Positions 53,022 through 61,759 of a stretch of 64,000 nucleotides of DNA are shown in pieces (positions within the stretch are counted from its first letter, which is position 1; every line of letters begins with the position of its first letter). The notes under the pieces were generated by a model. That model saw only the letters and a list, made by a program, of their open reading frames with translations, made no database searches and was not told the DNA's origin. The DNA is taken from assembly GCA_947172645.1 (NCBI GenBank), contig CAMWBY010000007.1:145037-209036 (forward strand). Reading direction: 5' to 3'. This DNA comes from an uncultured Lachnospiraceae bacterium (GTDB taxonomy: Bacteria; Bacillota; Clostridia; Lachnospirales; Lachnospiraceae). The position numbers and the translations under genes were made by a program.

Positions 53022-54344
53022 ATGACGGAGAATATTAGTACTTACAGGGAAGCGGAGGCGTATATCAATGATATCCCGAAGCATACCGGTAAGAACAGCA
53101 TGGAGAATACCAGAATGTTTTTAAGGCATCTGGGCAATCCTGCACAGAATTGTAAGATGATACACATAGCAGGCACAAACGGAAAAGGCTCCGTTTGTGC
53201 TTATTTGTGTTCGGTATTTAATGAAGCGCATATTTCTGCGGGGATGTTTATTTCCCCTCATCTGGTGACGATGCGGGAGAGACTTGTGGCTGCGGGAAAA
53301 GAGGCGACGGAAGAGGAGTTTATGGAGGCTTTCTATCTGGTAATGGATAAACTCGCCAAGCTGCCGCCAGAGCTTAAAGAGGCGTCTTATCACCCTAGTT
53401 TTTTTGAATTTCTTTTTTTTATGGCCATGGTCTTTTTCGAGAGGGCGGGAGTGGAGTATGTTGTTTTGGAGACAGGGCTTGGGGGGAGGTTGGACGCCAC
53501 CAACGCTGTGGACAAGAAAGAATTGTGCGTTATCACATCTATCGGATATGACCATATGGAATATTTGGGGAGTACATTGCCCCAGATTGCGGCGGAGAAA
53601 GCAGGCATTATGCGTCCTGGTGTGCTCACAATCTATCCTGTCAGGCAGAAAGAGGTGGCAGACCGGATTGAGGAATGCGCCAGGGCGGTTGGAGCCAAGA
53701 CGGCGCCTGTGGCTCGGAGTGCGATAAAAGAAATAAAGATTCAGAATAAAACGATTGATTTTTCTCTCCATTTACACTATTATGATTATATTGGTTTTAC
53801 TGTGTCCACTTCAGCAGTCTATCAGGTTGAGAACGCTGCGCTGGCAGTCAGGGCGCTTGAGCAGCTTGGCGATGAAAGAATTACGGTTTTTGCCATGCAG
53901 GAGGGAATCCGCAGGATGGCGTGGGCGGGCAGAATGGAAGAAATTCTACCGTCGGTGTATTTGGACGGCGCACATAATGCGGACGGTGTACAGGCTTTTT
54001 TGGAGACGGTAAAATCGCAGCCCTGTATGGGAAATCGCAAGCTGCTTTTTTCTATGGTGCAGGATAAACAGTACCAGGATGTCATAAGGGAACTGGCTTT
54101 GTCGGGGCTGTTTGATGAAATTGGAGTGGTTGCGCTTTCGTGTTCGCGCGCCCTGCCACTTGACGTATTGGAAGATTCTTACAGGCAGTATACAGGATTT
54201 GTATGTAAAGCTTATGGAAGCCTGGAGGCGGCTTTTTATGAGTTTGTACTTGGGAGAAATGACGAGGATAGAGTGTATATTGCCGGTTCATTATATTTGG
54301 TGGGCGAGATAAAAGCCCTTTTGAGGAGGCCTCGGCATGATTAA
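53022..54344 (+). CDS. folC: Folylpolyglutamate synthase / dihydrofolate synthase
   Basis: This 440-aa Mur-ligase-family enzyme adds glutamate to folates (and to dihydropteroate in many species). The P-loop is HIAGTNGKGSV (about residues 48-58), followed by SPHLVTMRERL, E-T-G-L-G-G-R-L-D-A-T-N and T-S-I-G-Y-D-H-M-E-Y-L-G-S-T. Y-L-D-G-A-H-N-A-D-G is in the C-terminal domain. The length fits. ATAAGG precedes the ATG. The stop overlaps the 49-aa gene. Confidence 0.93.
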   Translation: MTENISTYREAEAYINDIPKHTGKNSMENTRMFLRHLGNPAQNCKMIHIAGTNGKGSVCAYLCSVFNEAHISAGMFISPHLVTMRERLVAAGKEATEEEFMEAFYLVMDKLAKLPPELKEASYHPSFFEFLFFMAMVFFERAGVEYVVLETGLGGRLDATNAVDKKELCVITSIGYDHMEYLGSTLPQIAAEKAGIMRPGVLTIYPVRQKEVADRIEECARAVGAKTAPVARSAIKEIKIQNKTIDFSLHLHYYDYIGFTVSTSAVYQVENAALAVRALEQLGDERITVFAMQEGIRRMAWAGRMEEILPSVYLDGAHNADGVQAFLETVKSQPCMGNRKLLFSMVQDKQYQDVIRELALSGLFDEIGVVALSCSRALPLDVLEDSYRQYTGFVCKAYGSLEAAFYEFVLGRNDEDRVYIAGSLYLVGEIKALLRRPRHD

Positions 54345-54486
54345 TTTTGAAGAAGAGTTGAAAAAGTTCCATCCCAGCTTAGAGGTTGAGGATGCGGAGG
54401 AAGCAATTTATAACCAGGATTTGACGGATATGGCCGATTTGATGGTCAAGATTGTCAAGGAATCGAAGAAAACGGACGAAGAATAG
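54337..54486 (+). CDS. Small acidic hypothetical protein
   Basis: This 49-aa protein starts MINFEEELKKFHPSLEVEDA and ends K-E-S-K-K-T-D-E-E. It overlaps the folC stop codon by 8 bp and has GAGGAGG 7 nt upstream, a strong ribosome site, so it is very likely translated. It is acidic and helical. No family is recognised. It is too short for ordinary gene length cut-offs. Confidence 0.75.
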   Translation: MINFEEELKKFHPSLEVEDAEEAIYNQDLTDMADLMVKIVKESKKTDEE

Positions 54487-54499
54487 GGGTTTGGCATAG

Positions 54500-55918
54500 A
54501 TGAATTGTTATCAGTGTGGATGCAGTCTGTCCGAACATGATTATTGCACGAGCTGCGGTGCCGATGTAGCCCTATATAAGAAGATTATGTATATCTCCAA
54601 CCGCTTCTATAATGAAGGATTGGAGCGGGCGAATGTCAGGGATTTGACAGGTGCGATTACCAGTTTACGGCAGAGTCTGAAGTTTAATAAGAATAATGTG
54701 GAGGCGAGAAACTTACTGGGGCTTGTATATTTTGAGACCGGCGAGGTAGTGGCGGCGCTCAGCGAGTGGGTTATCAGTAAGAACCTTCGCCCGAAGAAAA
54801 ATATAGCGGACGATTATATTGATATGATTCAGACGAACCAGAACCGTCTGGAGGATATCAATCAGACAATTAAGAAATATAACCAGGCGCTCACCTATTG
54901 TAATCAGGACAGCCTGGATTTGGCAGTGATACAGCTCAAGAAGGTGTTGTCCCTAAATCCCAGGTTTATCAGGGCGCATCAGCTTCTGGCGCTTCTTTAT
55001 ATCAATAATGAAGAGTGGGAGAAAGCCAAGAGGGAGCTGACCAAGTGTACCGAGATAGACACCAATAATATAGCTACACTGCGGTATCTGAAAGAAGTAG
55101 ACGAGATGCTGACGCCCGAGGAGGGTATCAAAAACCCATCGAAGAAGAAGCGTAAGTCGGACGACGTTGTCAAGTATCAGAGCGGTAACGAGACAATCAT
55201 ACAGCCTGTGAATATGAAGGAAGGCAAAGGGGTCACATCTCTGCTTAATCTGGGTCTTGGTATGTTGATAGGCGTTGCGATTGCCGTATTTTTGATTTTG
55301 CCTGCCAGAATACAGACGGCGAAGGCCAGCGTGGATGAAAATTTGCGCAAGGTCAGCGAGCAGTCCGATGCCAAGACGGCGACGATAGACGAGTTACGGC
55401 TTCAGGTAGAGCAGCTTACGGAGAGCAACAATAATCTGCAGCAGGATTTGGAGGCATATCTTGGTACCGACGGTACGCTGCGGTCAGTGGACAGCCTGAT
55501 GAAAGCGGCGGACGCATACCTGACCAATCCGGAGGAAGTCACTGTGGTGGCGGATTATCTGGAAGAAATCGAGACGCAGAATGCGGAAGGCGAGACGAAT
55601 AACTCGGAAGCTTTCGAGAATCTTTATAATACGTTGCTGGCTCTTCTTGGGCCGGATATAGCGAAATCATATTATGACGACGGATACGAGGCTTACAGGC
55701 AGGAAAATTATGCGGATGCGATTCCGAACCTGGAGAAGGCGTATAAGTATGACGCCACCAATGGCGATGCGCTTTATAATCTTGCCAATTCCTATAACCG
55801 CACAGGGGAAACGGCGAAGGCAAGAGAGGCTTACCGACAGGTAATCGAGCTGTTCCCGGGTACGGAGAAAGCGCGTAAATCAGAAACATTCCTGGAAGAG
55901 ATGGAGGGTGGGCAATAG
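54500..55918 (+). CDS. Zinc-ribbon TPR membrane protein
   Basis: This 472-aa protein has an N-terminal zinc ribbon (C-Y-Q-C at residues 3-6 and C-T-S-C near 16-19), cytoplasmic TPR repeats (about residues 30-215), and one transmembrane helix (LGLGMLIGVAIAVFLILPA, about 252-270). A coiled-coil (about 275-330) and extracytoplasmic TPR repeats (about 395-465: YYDDGYEAYRQENYADAIPN) follow. It probably scaffolds a protein complex at the membrane. It sits 14 bp after the 49-aa gene, in one transcription unit with folC. Confidence 0.8.
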   Translation: MNCYQCGCSLSEHDYCTSCGADVALYKKIMYISNRFYNEGLERANVRDLTGAITSLRQSLKFNKNNVEARNLLGLVYFETGEVVAALSEWVISKNLRPKKNIADDYIDMIQTNQNRLEDINQTIKKYNQALTYCNQDSLDLAVIQLKKVLSLNPRFIRAHQLLALLYINNEEWEKAKRELTKCTEIDTNNIATLRYLKEVDEMLTPEEGIKNPSKKKRKSDDVVKYQSGNETIIQPVNMKEGKGVTSLLNLGLGMLIGVAIAVFLILPARIQTAKASVDENLRKVSEQSDAKTATIDELRLQVEQLTESNNNLQQDLEAYLGTDGTLRSVDSLMKAADAYLTNPEEVTVVADYLEEIETQNAEGETNNSEAFENLYNTLLALLGPDIAKSYYDDGYEAYRQENYADAIPNLEKAYKYDATNGDALYNLANSYNRTGETAKAREAYRQVIELFPGTEKARKSETFLEEMEGGQ

Positions 55919-55980
55919 TACGTGAAAGCCCATTCGAAGAAAAGAAACGGACATATGAGATAAAATATAGAGATACGGAA

Positions 55981-56014
55981 GAGAAAGGACATGGCAGACG
56001 CCATGTCCTTTCTC
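55981..56014 (+). terminator. Perfect hairpin after the TPR gene
   Basis: A 15-bp perfect stem, GAGAAAGGACATGGC (55981-55995) with GCCATGTCCTTTCTC (56000-56014), has a 4-nt loop. T residues lie inside the 3' arm but no T-run follows, so termination may be partial. Confidence 0.5.
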
Positions 56015-56064
56015 CGCGTATAGGGCAATGTGTGGGGCGATTCAAAGAAAGGAGTTAACATAAC

Positions 56065-56376
56065 ATGGATGACTTTAAAGTGATTGACAATTATCTAATG
56101 ATAAGGATGCCGGATGAGATAGACCATCATAAATCGGTTGACATAAGTTCTAAGGCGGACAGATACATCCTGTCGAAAGGAGTGGGAAACGTGGTCTTTG
56201 ATTTTGAGAGGACAACCTTTATGGACAGTTCCGGTATCGGGGTCATCTTAGGGCGGTACAAGAAGATTTCCTGTTTTGGCGGCAAGGTGTATGCCATCAA
56301 TACGGACCATAGAATCCGAAGGATATTATTATTGTCGGGGCTACAGAATATCGTGGAAATTATGGACAAGGCATAA
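56065..56376 (+). CDS. spoIIAA: Anti-sigma F factor antagonist SpoIIAA
   Basis: This 103-aa STAS-domain protein frees sigma F from SpoIIAB in the forespore. The phosphorylation site is in FMDSSGIGVILGRYK (Ser 56 by alignment with the known Ser of the family; residues 53-67). V-F-D-F-E-R-T-T is the preceding strand. AAAGGAG precedes the ATG. It is first in the spoIIA operon. Confidence 0.93.
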   Translation: MDDFKVIDNYLMIRMPDEIDHHKSVDISSKADRYILSKGVGNVVFDFERTTFMDSSGIGVILGRYKKISCFGGKVYAINTDHRIRRILLLSGLQNIVEIMDKA

Positions 56377-56477
56377 AAACCATGTATGGAAACTGCAAAG
56401 GTATTCGTTTTCATGGTATGGCTTTACATTCGGGTAAAGCAATGGATTAAGGATGCGGGGTAATGAAGGAGGATATC

Positions 56478-56966
56478 ATGATAGAAATCATTGAAAAGAG
56501 AGATACGTCAAGGATTACAAATGAGATGCGAATTGAGTTTGCGGCGGTGTCGGACAACGAAGCGTTTGCAAGGATGGCGGTTGCAGCGTTTATCACACCG
56601 TTAAATCCCACTCTTGAAGAATTGGCGGATGTGAAAACCGCCATATCTGAGGCGGTGACGAATGCGGTTATCCATGGATATGAGAACCGCAACAGCCTGG
56701 ATGACAAAGTGACGATGCACTGTACATTAATCGGCGATGTGCTGAAAGTGGAAATCGCCGACCAGGGGGTCGGCATTGAAGATATCAGGCTGGCTATGGA
56801 ACCTCTCTATACATCCAGGCCGGAGCTTGAACGTTCCGGTATGGGGTTTGCTTTTATGGAAGCGTTTATGGACAACCTGGAGGTGCGTTCCGAGCCCGAC
56901 AGGGGCACGCTTATCACGATGCATAAGAAAATCGGGCTGAGCGCATGGATAGACAGCGAGGAATAG
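56478..56966 (+). CDS. spoIIAB: Anti-sigma F factor SpoIIAB (serine kinase)
   Basis: This 162-aa GHKL-type kinase binds sigma F and phosphorylates SpoIIAA. The N-box is K-T-A-I-S-E-A-V-T-N-A-V-I-H-G-Y, then A-D-Q-G-V-G-I and a late G-M-G-F-A-F-M. Length is slightly above the usual 145 or so, with a C-terminal extension K-K-I-G-L-S-A-W-I-D-S-E-E. GAAGGAGG precedes ATG 56478, better than the in-frame ATG 56463. sigF starts 3 bp after its stop. Confidence 0.93.
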   Translation: MIEIIEKRDTSRITNEMRIEFAAVSDNEAFARMAVAAFITPLNPTLEELADVKTAISEAVTNAVIHGYENRNSLDDKVTMHCTLIGDVLKVEIADQGVGIEDIRLAMEPLYTSRPELERSGMGFAFMEAFMDNLEVRSEPDRGTLITMHKKIGLSAWIDSEE

Positions 56967-56969
56967 CCC

Positions 56970-57749
56970 ATGGAAGAGACTGCCGTATTAATTGAACAAT
57001 CACAGGCAGGAGATAAAGCGGCAAGAGAGAGACTGATAGAGGAAAATCTTGGTCTGGTGCGCCATATTGTGAAACGCTTTGCCGGACGGGGATATGATAT
57101 GGAAGATTTATTCCAGATAGGATGCATCGGTTTGATGAAGGCGATAGACAAGTTTGATTTGCGCTATGACGTGCGCTTCTCGACCTATGCGGTGCCCATG
57201 ATACAGGGTGAAATCAAACGTTTTCTGCGGGATGACGGCATGGTAAAGGTCAGCCGTACACTGAAGGAGAACGGCTGGAAAGTGAAGCAGGCGGCGGGAC
57301 GTCTATCACAGGAGTATGGCAGGGAAGCGACTTTGCAGGAGCTGTCGGAGGCTACGGGGCTTTCGGTGGAAGATATCGTGATGGCGATGGACGCAAATGT
57401 GGAAGTGGAATCCATATATAAGTCCGTCTATCAATCCGACGGAAATGAGATTTATCTGGTTGACCAGATTATAGGCGCAAGCGGGGGTGCGAACTATTCC
57501 AGTGTGGGACAGACAATGTCGGGCAGCGGCAGCGCAGGGGAGGATACGGAGAAGGAAAAAGTATTAAACCATATGCTCCTCGAACAGCTTTTGGGTAAGT
57601 TGGACGAGCAGGCGAGGGAACTGATACGTATGCGGTATTTCCAGGATAAGACCCAGGTGGAAGTGGCAAAGTCCATGGGCATCAGCCAGGTACAAGTAAG
57701 CCGTATGGAAAAGCGTATTTTGTTGCAACTGAGAGAGGAAGTATGGTAA
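56970..57749 (+). CDS. sigF: Sporulation sigma factor F
   Basis: This 259-aa sigma-70-family factor directs forespore transcription. Region 2 is DLFQIGCIGLMKAIDKFDLRY, region 3 is S-R-T-L-K-E-N-G-W-K-V-K-Q-A-A-G-R-L, and region 4 helix-turn-helix is TQVEVAKSMGISQVQVSRME. A Ser/Gly-rich insertion (residues about 168-190: G-A-S-G-G-A-N-Y-S-S-V-G-Q-T-M-S-G-S-G-S-A-G) lengthens the linker before region 4. It is the third gene of the operon. Confidence 0.93.
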   Translation: MEETAVLIEQSQAGDKAARERLIEENLGLVRHIVKRFAGRGYDMEDLFQIGCIGLMKAIDKFDLRYDVRFSTYAVPMIQGEIKRFLRDDGMVKVSRTLKENGWKVKQAAGRLSQEYGREATLQELSEATGLSVEDIVMAMDANVEVESIYKSVYQSDGNEIYLVDQIIGASGGANYSSVGQTMSGSGSAGEDTEKEKVLNHMLLEQLLGKLDEQARELIRMRYFQDKTQVEVAKSMGISQVQVSRMEKRILLQLREEVW

Positions 57750-57808
57750 GATAAAAAATAATTCATTAGATTTATAAAATACGGTCTGTTTAGAAAGGGA
57801 TGGCACGG

Positions 57809-57982
57809 ATGAATACGTTTCAGTATGTGGTGGTCAGCATAGACGGGGATTATGCTAACTTAAAAAGGACAGATGTGGAGAGCGACGAGACGAAACTGGT
57901 GGCGAGGGCGCTTCTTCCCCCTGAGATTATGGAAGGGACGAAACTGCAGTATGAGATGATGCAGTATGAGATTATAATGTAA
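57809..57982 (+). CDS. Small DUF3006-like protein
   Basis: This 57-aa protein starts MNTFQYVVVSIDGDYANLKR and has A-L-L-P-P-E-I-M-E-G-T-K-L-Q-Y-E. It resembles the DUF3006 pattern of a short beta-barrel (Y-V-V-V-x-I-x-G-x-x-A, then L-P-x-x-I-x-E-G). ATG 57809 with AAAGGG upstream is chosen; ATG 57800 sits too close to that site. Function unknown. It lies between sigF and the PilZ gene. Confidence 0.55.
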   Translation: MNTFQYVVVSIDGDYANLKRTDVESDETKLVARALLPPEIMEGTKLQYEMMQYEIIM

Positions 57983-58015
57983 GCTTAGATTATAAAATTT
58001 AAGGACACATGACAG

Positions 58016-58636
58016 ATGAATGACAGCACAATGAAAAACCGAAGGATACTTATCAAAAATACAGAGGACGGCAACATCATTGCCGATACCAGGATTATCC
58101 GGTTCGACAGTGTGAGGAATTCTGTCATTATCGGGGCTGACAGTCTGCATGTTAAGAAATATTATAAGATTATGGCTTTTATCTTTGCAAAAGAATGCCT
58201 CTATGAGTTTTCCGGCACGATACGCGGCTCTGTGGTGGAGAATGAAATCGAAGTATTTCTGGGCAGAAGCAGAGAGAAAGAAGACCGGGCCAGGACAAGA
58301 TATCCGGTGGCGTTGTCCGGAGAAATCAATGGAATATTTATCGGAGGCAGACAGATACGGCTGCGCAAACCCATACATATCCAGACAATCAATATGAGCG
58401 CAAACGGCGTCTTGATGCAGGCAGACGAAGGATGTTTCCATATAGGGGATTGTTTTGCGCTGTCTCTTGTGACGGATGAGAACAGGATAGAGGTAAACTG
58501 CGAGATTGTCAGGATACAGAACAGCAATATGCTGACCGAGGAATACGGATGCCGAATCAGCGGGATTCGGATTGAAGAGGATTTAGGACGGAGGACAGGT
58601 GATGAGCTCAAGAAAGTTGAAGATGCTTCCGGTTGA
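58016..58636 (+). CDS. PilZ-domain protein (c-di-GMP receptor candidate)
   Basis: This 206-aa protein has an N-terminal YcgR-N-like beta domain and a C-terminal PilZ domain. The RxxxR motif (R-A-R-T-R-Y-P-V, about residues 93-100) and the N-x-S-x-x-G motif (N-M-S-A-N-G-V, about 126-132) are intact, so c-di-GMP binding is plausible. It overlaps the HD-GYP gene by 35 bp, which couples receptor and phosphodiesterase in one operon. Confidence 0.87.
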   Translation: MNDSTMKNRRILIKNTEDGNIIADTRIIRFDSVRNSVIIGADSLHVKKYYKIMAFIFAKECLYEFSGTIRGSVVENEIEVFLGRSREKEDRARTRYPVALSGEINGIFIGGRQIRLRKPIHIQTINMSANGVLMQADEGCFHIGDCFALSLVTDENRIEVNCEIVRIQNSNMLTEEYGCRISGIRIEEDLGRRTGDELKKVEDASG

Positions 58637-59687
58637 ATATCTCTGGGACGGGCTTGTGCTGAGCGATGACCTTTTTAACTATACAGGGAAAGTGATGCTG
58701 CTTCCCAAGGGGGAGACAGTCACCAAGGCGAAACTGAATAAACTGATGGGTTTTTACGGGGAAAATAAAAACGTCATGGTGTATGAGGATACCTATCTGG
58801 AAATCATGATGGATGAGCATACCCCGCAGGAAGTGCGTCAGAAAGCGACGGAGCAGAGCGCCGGTTACACGCGTCTTCATCAAAATCTGGGAAATCTTTT
58901 CCAGAGGACGGATTATGAGGGGTGGCTTAGTAATGAGAAGATGAAGCCGCTCATCAAAGAAGTTGCGGGTAAGCTGGACCATTTCGACCCGGTGACAATA
59001 TTGTCGTGTATCAATTTCCCGCGTCCTATGGACGAGGGTTTACAGCGTCATTCACTCAATGTAGCGTTCCTGAATGGCATGCAGGCGGAATGGCTTCATC
59101 TGCCCAAGGAGGAAGTGCACACATTGGTGCTTGCGGGCCTTCTCCATGATATCGGGAAGACGATGATACCGGAGGAAATATTGAATGCGCCCAGGAGACT
59201 GACAGAGGAAGAACTTGAGATTATGCGGATGCATCCGGTTTATTCTGATGAATTGCTGAAAGATAAGTTTGATGACAGTGTCAGGCAGGCGGCAAGGCAC
59301 CACCATGAAAAACTTTCTGGGACGGGTTATCCGGATGGAATCGCGGGTGACGAGATTGGTTTGTGCGCCAGGATTACCGCAATTTCCGATATCTATGATG
59401 CCATGGTGTCATCCAGAAGTTATAAAGAGGCGAAGCTGCCGTTAAATGTGTTCGACATGTTTTATGCGGAGGAGTTTGACGGGTTGGACAGAAGCCTTGT
59501 CATCCAGTTTTTAAAAAATATGAGGGAAAAATATACGGACAAACAGGTGGTGATGTCGGACGGCAGGCGTGGAAGGATATTGTATATTCCCTTAAATGAC
59601 GCAGACCATCCGATTATTGAGCAGGACGACGATATCAGGCAGACGGATGAAGCGTGGTACTGTAAGGAGATATTGTCGGTTTTTTGA
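58602..59687 (+). CDS. HD-GYP domain phosphodiesterase
   Basis: This 361-aa protein has an N-terminal region of about 120 residues and a C-terminal HD-GYP domain with GLLHDIGK (about 179-186) and H-H-E-K-L-S-G-T-G-Y-P (about 234-244), the intact catalytic signature for hydrolysis of c-di-GMP. S-D-I-Y-D-A-M follows. ATG 58602 is preferred because GGAGG precedes it. It overlaps the PilZ gene. The fragment at 2-232 belongs to the same family. Confidence 0.92.
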   Translation: MSSRKLKMLPVEYLWDGLVLSDDLFNYTGKVMLLPKGETVTKAKLNKLMGFYGENKNVMVYEDTYLEIMMDEHTPQEVRQKATEQSAGYTRLHQNLGNLFQRTDYEGWLSNEKMKPLIKEVAGKLDHFDPVTILSCINFPRPMDEGLQRHSLNVAFLNGMQAEWLHLPKEEVHTLVLAGLLHDIGKTMIPEEILNAPRRLTEEELEIMRMHPVYSDELLKDKFDDSVRQAARHHHEKLSGTGYPDGIAGDEIGLCARITAISDIYDAMVSSRSYKEAKLPLNVFDMFYAEEFDGLDRSLVIQFLKNMREKYTDKQVVMSDGRRGRILYIPLNDADHPIIEQDDDIRQTDEAWYCKEILSVF

Positions 59688-59708
59688 CGGTATTTTCATA
59701 AATATAAG

Positions 59709-59738
59709 GACGGCGGAGAGAAATCTCTGCTGTTTTTT
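59709..59738 (+). terminator. Rho-independent terminator after the HD-GYP gene
   Basis: CGGCGGAGAG (59711-59720) pairs with CTCTGCTG across AAAT, followed by seven T residues. The dispersed repeat copy B starts immediately after. Confidence 0.75.
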
Positions 59739-59813
59739 TATTCTATAGGAAAGTTCTCGGATGTTTTCGAGTTTGCGAAGCAAATCTCGCAAGCGAACTT
59801 GTTCGCTTTTTTA
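59739..59813 (+). repeat. Copy B of a dispersed intergenic repeat
   Basis: The first 23 bases (TATAGGAAAGTTCTCGG within) match copy A at 12958-12980. The end (CTCGCAAGCGAACTTGTTCG then CTTTTTTA) matches copy C at 6228-6253. Internal hairpins are GAGTTTGC-GAA-GCAAATCTC and GCGAA-CTTG-TTCGC. Confidence 0.65.
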
Positions 59814-59841
59814 TGCGCAGCCCCGTGCATGGAAATTGCCA

Positions 59842-59872
59842 TGAATAAAATTCTTTCAATAAATTCATAATA
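59842..59872 (+). promoter_or_regulatory. Sigma-G-type promoter upstream of spoVAA
   Basis: TGAATA (59842-59847), an 18-bp spacer and CATAATA (59866-59872) match the forespore sigma-G pattern (GAATA-like -35 and CATxxTA -10). It lies 30 bp before the spoVAA ATG, as expected for a spoVA operon. Confidence 0.6.
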
Positions 59873-59901
59873 AGTCAATAAAAAGAAAAGGTAGAAATAT
59901 T

Positions 59902-60537
59902 ATGTCAACCAGTAGTGTAACCCTTTATTTAAAAGCCGAACAAAACATAGAATTGCAATCGGAAGACGTTTACCTTAAAGATATCGGTAAACTGACATGC
60001 ACCGATGAGAATATTCTTGCCAAAGTCAAAACTATCAAACTGCACCACTTTAAAAAGGGGGAGCCCCAGAGACAGGTTATCAGTATTTTAAAAGTAATAG
60101 AAGAAATCAATAAAATTTATCCGAATGTGACCGTTGAAAATGTGGGTGAAACGGATACTCTGCTTGAGCATATCAACGTAGACAGGCATAAAGGCCCGAT
60201 TCAATGGATAAAGCTCGCTTTTGTAGCAATGGTCAGTTTTTTCGGAACAGCCTTTACTATCATGGCTTTTCACAATGACATAGGCATAAACGATGTCTTT
60301 ACCAAAGTTTATGAAATGGTCATGGGACAGCAGGGAGACGGATATGGGATTCTGGAACTGGCTTATTCGGTCGGTCTGGCCGTTGGCATCATTGTCTTTT
60401 TCAATCACATCGGCGGCAGGCGAATCACCAAGGACCCCACGCCTATCGAGGTGGAGATGCGCGTGTATGAGGAGGACGTCAACAAGGCGTTGATTGAGAC
60501 AGCTGACAGAGAAGGAAAAATGATAGATGTGAACTAG
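59902..60537 (+). CDS. spoVAA: Stage V sporulation protein AA
   Basis: This 211-aa protein has a soluble N-terminal domain (about residues 1-95) and two membrane helices (WIKLAFVAMVSFFGTAFTIM, about 100-120; LELAYSVGLAVGIIVFF, about 150-168). It matches SpoVAA. SpoVA proteins form the channel that moves Ca-dipicolinate into the spore. AGGTAGAAAT precedes the ATG. spoVAB follows after 50 bp. Confidence 0.88.
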   Translation: MSTSSVTLYLKAEQNIELQSEDVYLKDIGKLTCTDENILAKVKTIKLHHFKKGEPQRQVISILKVIEEINKIYPNVTVENVGETDTLLEHINVDRHKGPIQWIKLAFVAMVSFFGTAFTIMAFHNDIGINDVFTKVYEMVMGQQGDGYGILELAYSVGLAVGIIVFFNHIGGRRITKDPTPIEVEMRVYEEDVNKALIETADREGKMIDVN

Positions 60538-60587
60538 CGTATGCGAATTGGTAAATGGCGTGCCGGATATTGGAGGAAAGATAACAT

Positions 60588-61082
60588 ATGTTTTTTAAAC
60601 AAATACTTCTTGGAATCATCGGTGTAAGCAGCGGGCTGATTGTATCGGCGGGCGTGTTTACGGTATTGATTTCTGTGGGGTTGATTCCACGGTTTGCGGG
60701 CAAGATGCATGTGGCGCGTAAAATATTTGTACTGGAAGAGATGGTGGTGCTTGGCACGCTTGCGGGCGGGTTTTTCAGCGTATTTAGCGAATGGGGCATG
60801 ATTGGGGAATTTGTGCGGGAGCATAAGGTATTCGGCGGTGCGACAGATGGCATTTGGAATCTGGCGGGAACCGTGTTTTTGATGGTTTTCGGCTTGTTTG
60901 CAGGTATTTTCGTAGGGTGCCTGGCGCTGGCGATAGCGGAAATGCTCAACACGATTCCAATATTTGCCAGAAGAATCGGTTTTCGCCATGGACTGGGCAT
61001 TGCGATTCTGGCAGTGGCGTTAGGCAAATTGGCAGGAAGCCTTATTTATTTTACACAACAGGTGTTTTTATATGGCGGTTAG
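60588..61082 (+). CDS. spoVAB: Stage V sporulation protein AB
   Basis: This 164-aa protein has four helices, beginning with GIIGVSSGLIVSAGVFTVLI and including V-L-E-E-M-V-V-L-G-T-L-A-G. Family resemblance to SpoVAB is clear from the length and R-F-A-G-K-M. GGAGG precedes the ATG. Its 5' flank holds GAATTGGTAAATGGC (60545-60559), shared with the hairpin at 34.4 kb. Confidence 0.86.
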   Translation: MFFKQILLGIIGVSSGLIVSAGVFTVLISVGLIPRFAGKMHVARKIFVLEEMVVLGTLAGGFFSVFSEWGMIGEFVREHKVFGGATDGIWNLAGTVFLMVFGLFAGIFVGCLALAIAEMLNTIPIFARRIGFRHGLGIAILAVALGKLAGSLIYFTQQVFLYGG

Positions 61083-61219
61083 AGGAAATGAACGGAGATT
61101 TTTTAATTTAATATAAGTTAATATAAGCAATATTGCAGGAAGCAGTCATGCATGCTTGCACAGTGCATGGGATTTAGGCTTGTCAGCAAAACAAAAATGT
61201 AGAAGAGAGGGATGGGAAT

Positions 61220-61708
61220 ATGGCTCAAAATAATCAAAAACCGCAGACGATACAGCAGAAGAGGGAACAGGATTACAGAGAACATGTGGAGCAGGTGACG
61301 CCGAAATATAATCTCCCATATCAAATGGTTAAGGCGTTTGTGGTAGGGGGCATTATCTGCGTGATAGGACAATGTATCTTAAATTATGCAACCAATAAGA
61401 TGGGACTGGACAAGGAGACCGCAGGCTCATGGTGTTCCATGCTGCTTGTCCTGGCAAGCGTGCTTCTCACAGGGTTCAATTTGTATCCGAAACTGGTGGA
61501 ATGGGGCGGCGGCGGCGCGTTGGTTCCGATTACAGGATTTGCAAATTCCATTGCGTCCGCCGCGATAGAGTACCAGAAAGAGGGACAGGTGTTCGGAATT
61601 GGCTGCAAGATTTTTACGATAGCAGGCCCGGTAATCTTATTCGGCATTGTCACTAGTTGGGGCCTGGGGCTAATTTATTGGGCGCTTAAAATGTTTGGGG
61701 TTTTATAA
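61220..61708 (+). CDS. spoVAC: Stage V sporulation protein AC
   Basis: This 162-aa protein has a charged N-terminus, then helices such as MVKAFVVGGIICVIGQCILN, and L-V-P-I-T-G-F-A-N-S-I-A-S-A-A, a motif typical of SpoVAC. SpoVAC is the part of the channel that responds to membrane tension. AGAGAGGG precedes the ATG. Unusually, no spoVAD or spoVAE follows. Confidence 0.93.
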   Translation: MAQNNQKPQTIQQKREQDYREHVEQVTPKYNLPYQMVKAFVVGGIICVIGQCILNYATNKMGLDKETAGSWCSMLLVLASVLLTGFNLYPKLVEWGGGGALVPITGFANSIASAAIEYQKEGQVFGIGCKIFTIAGPVILFGIVTSWGLGLIYWALKMFGVL

Positions 61709-61759
61709 AACAGGAAAATGAAATTTTGTTTGATTGATTGCAAAAAGGGAGGGACTGAA

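Noticed and set aside
61140..61175. Copy of the valS-leader hairpin near spoVAC (CATGCATGCTTGCA...TGCATGGG)
   Set aside because: Only a short CATGC/GCATG resemblance exists; no long identity with the 122-bp unit.
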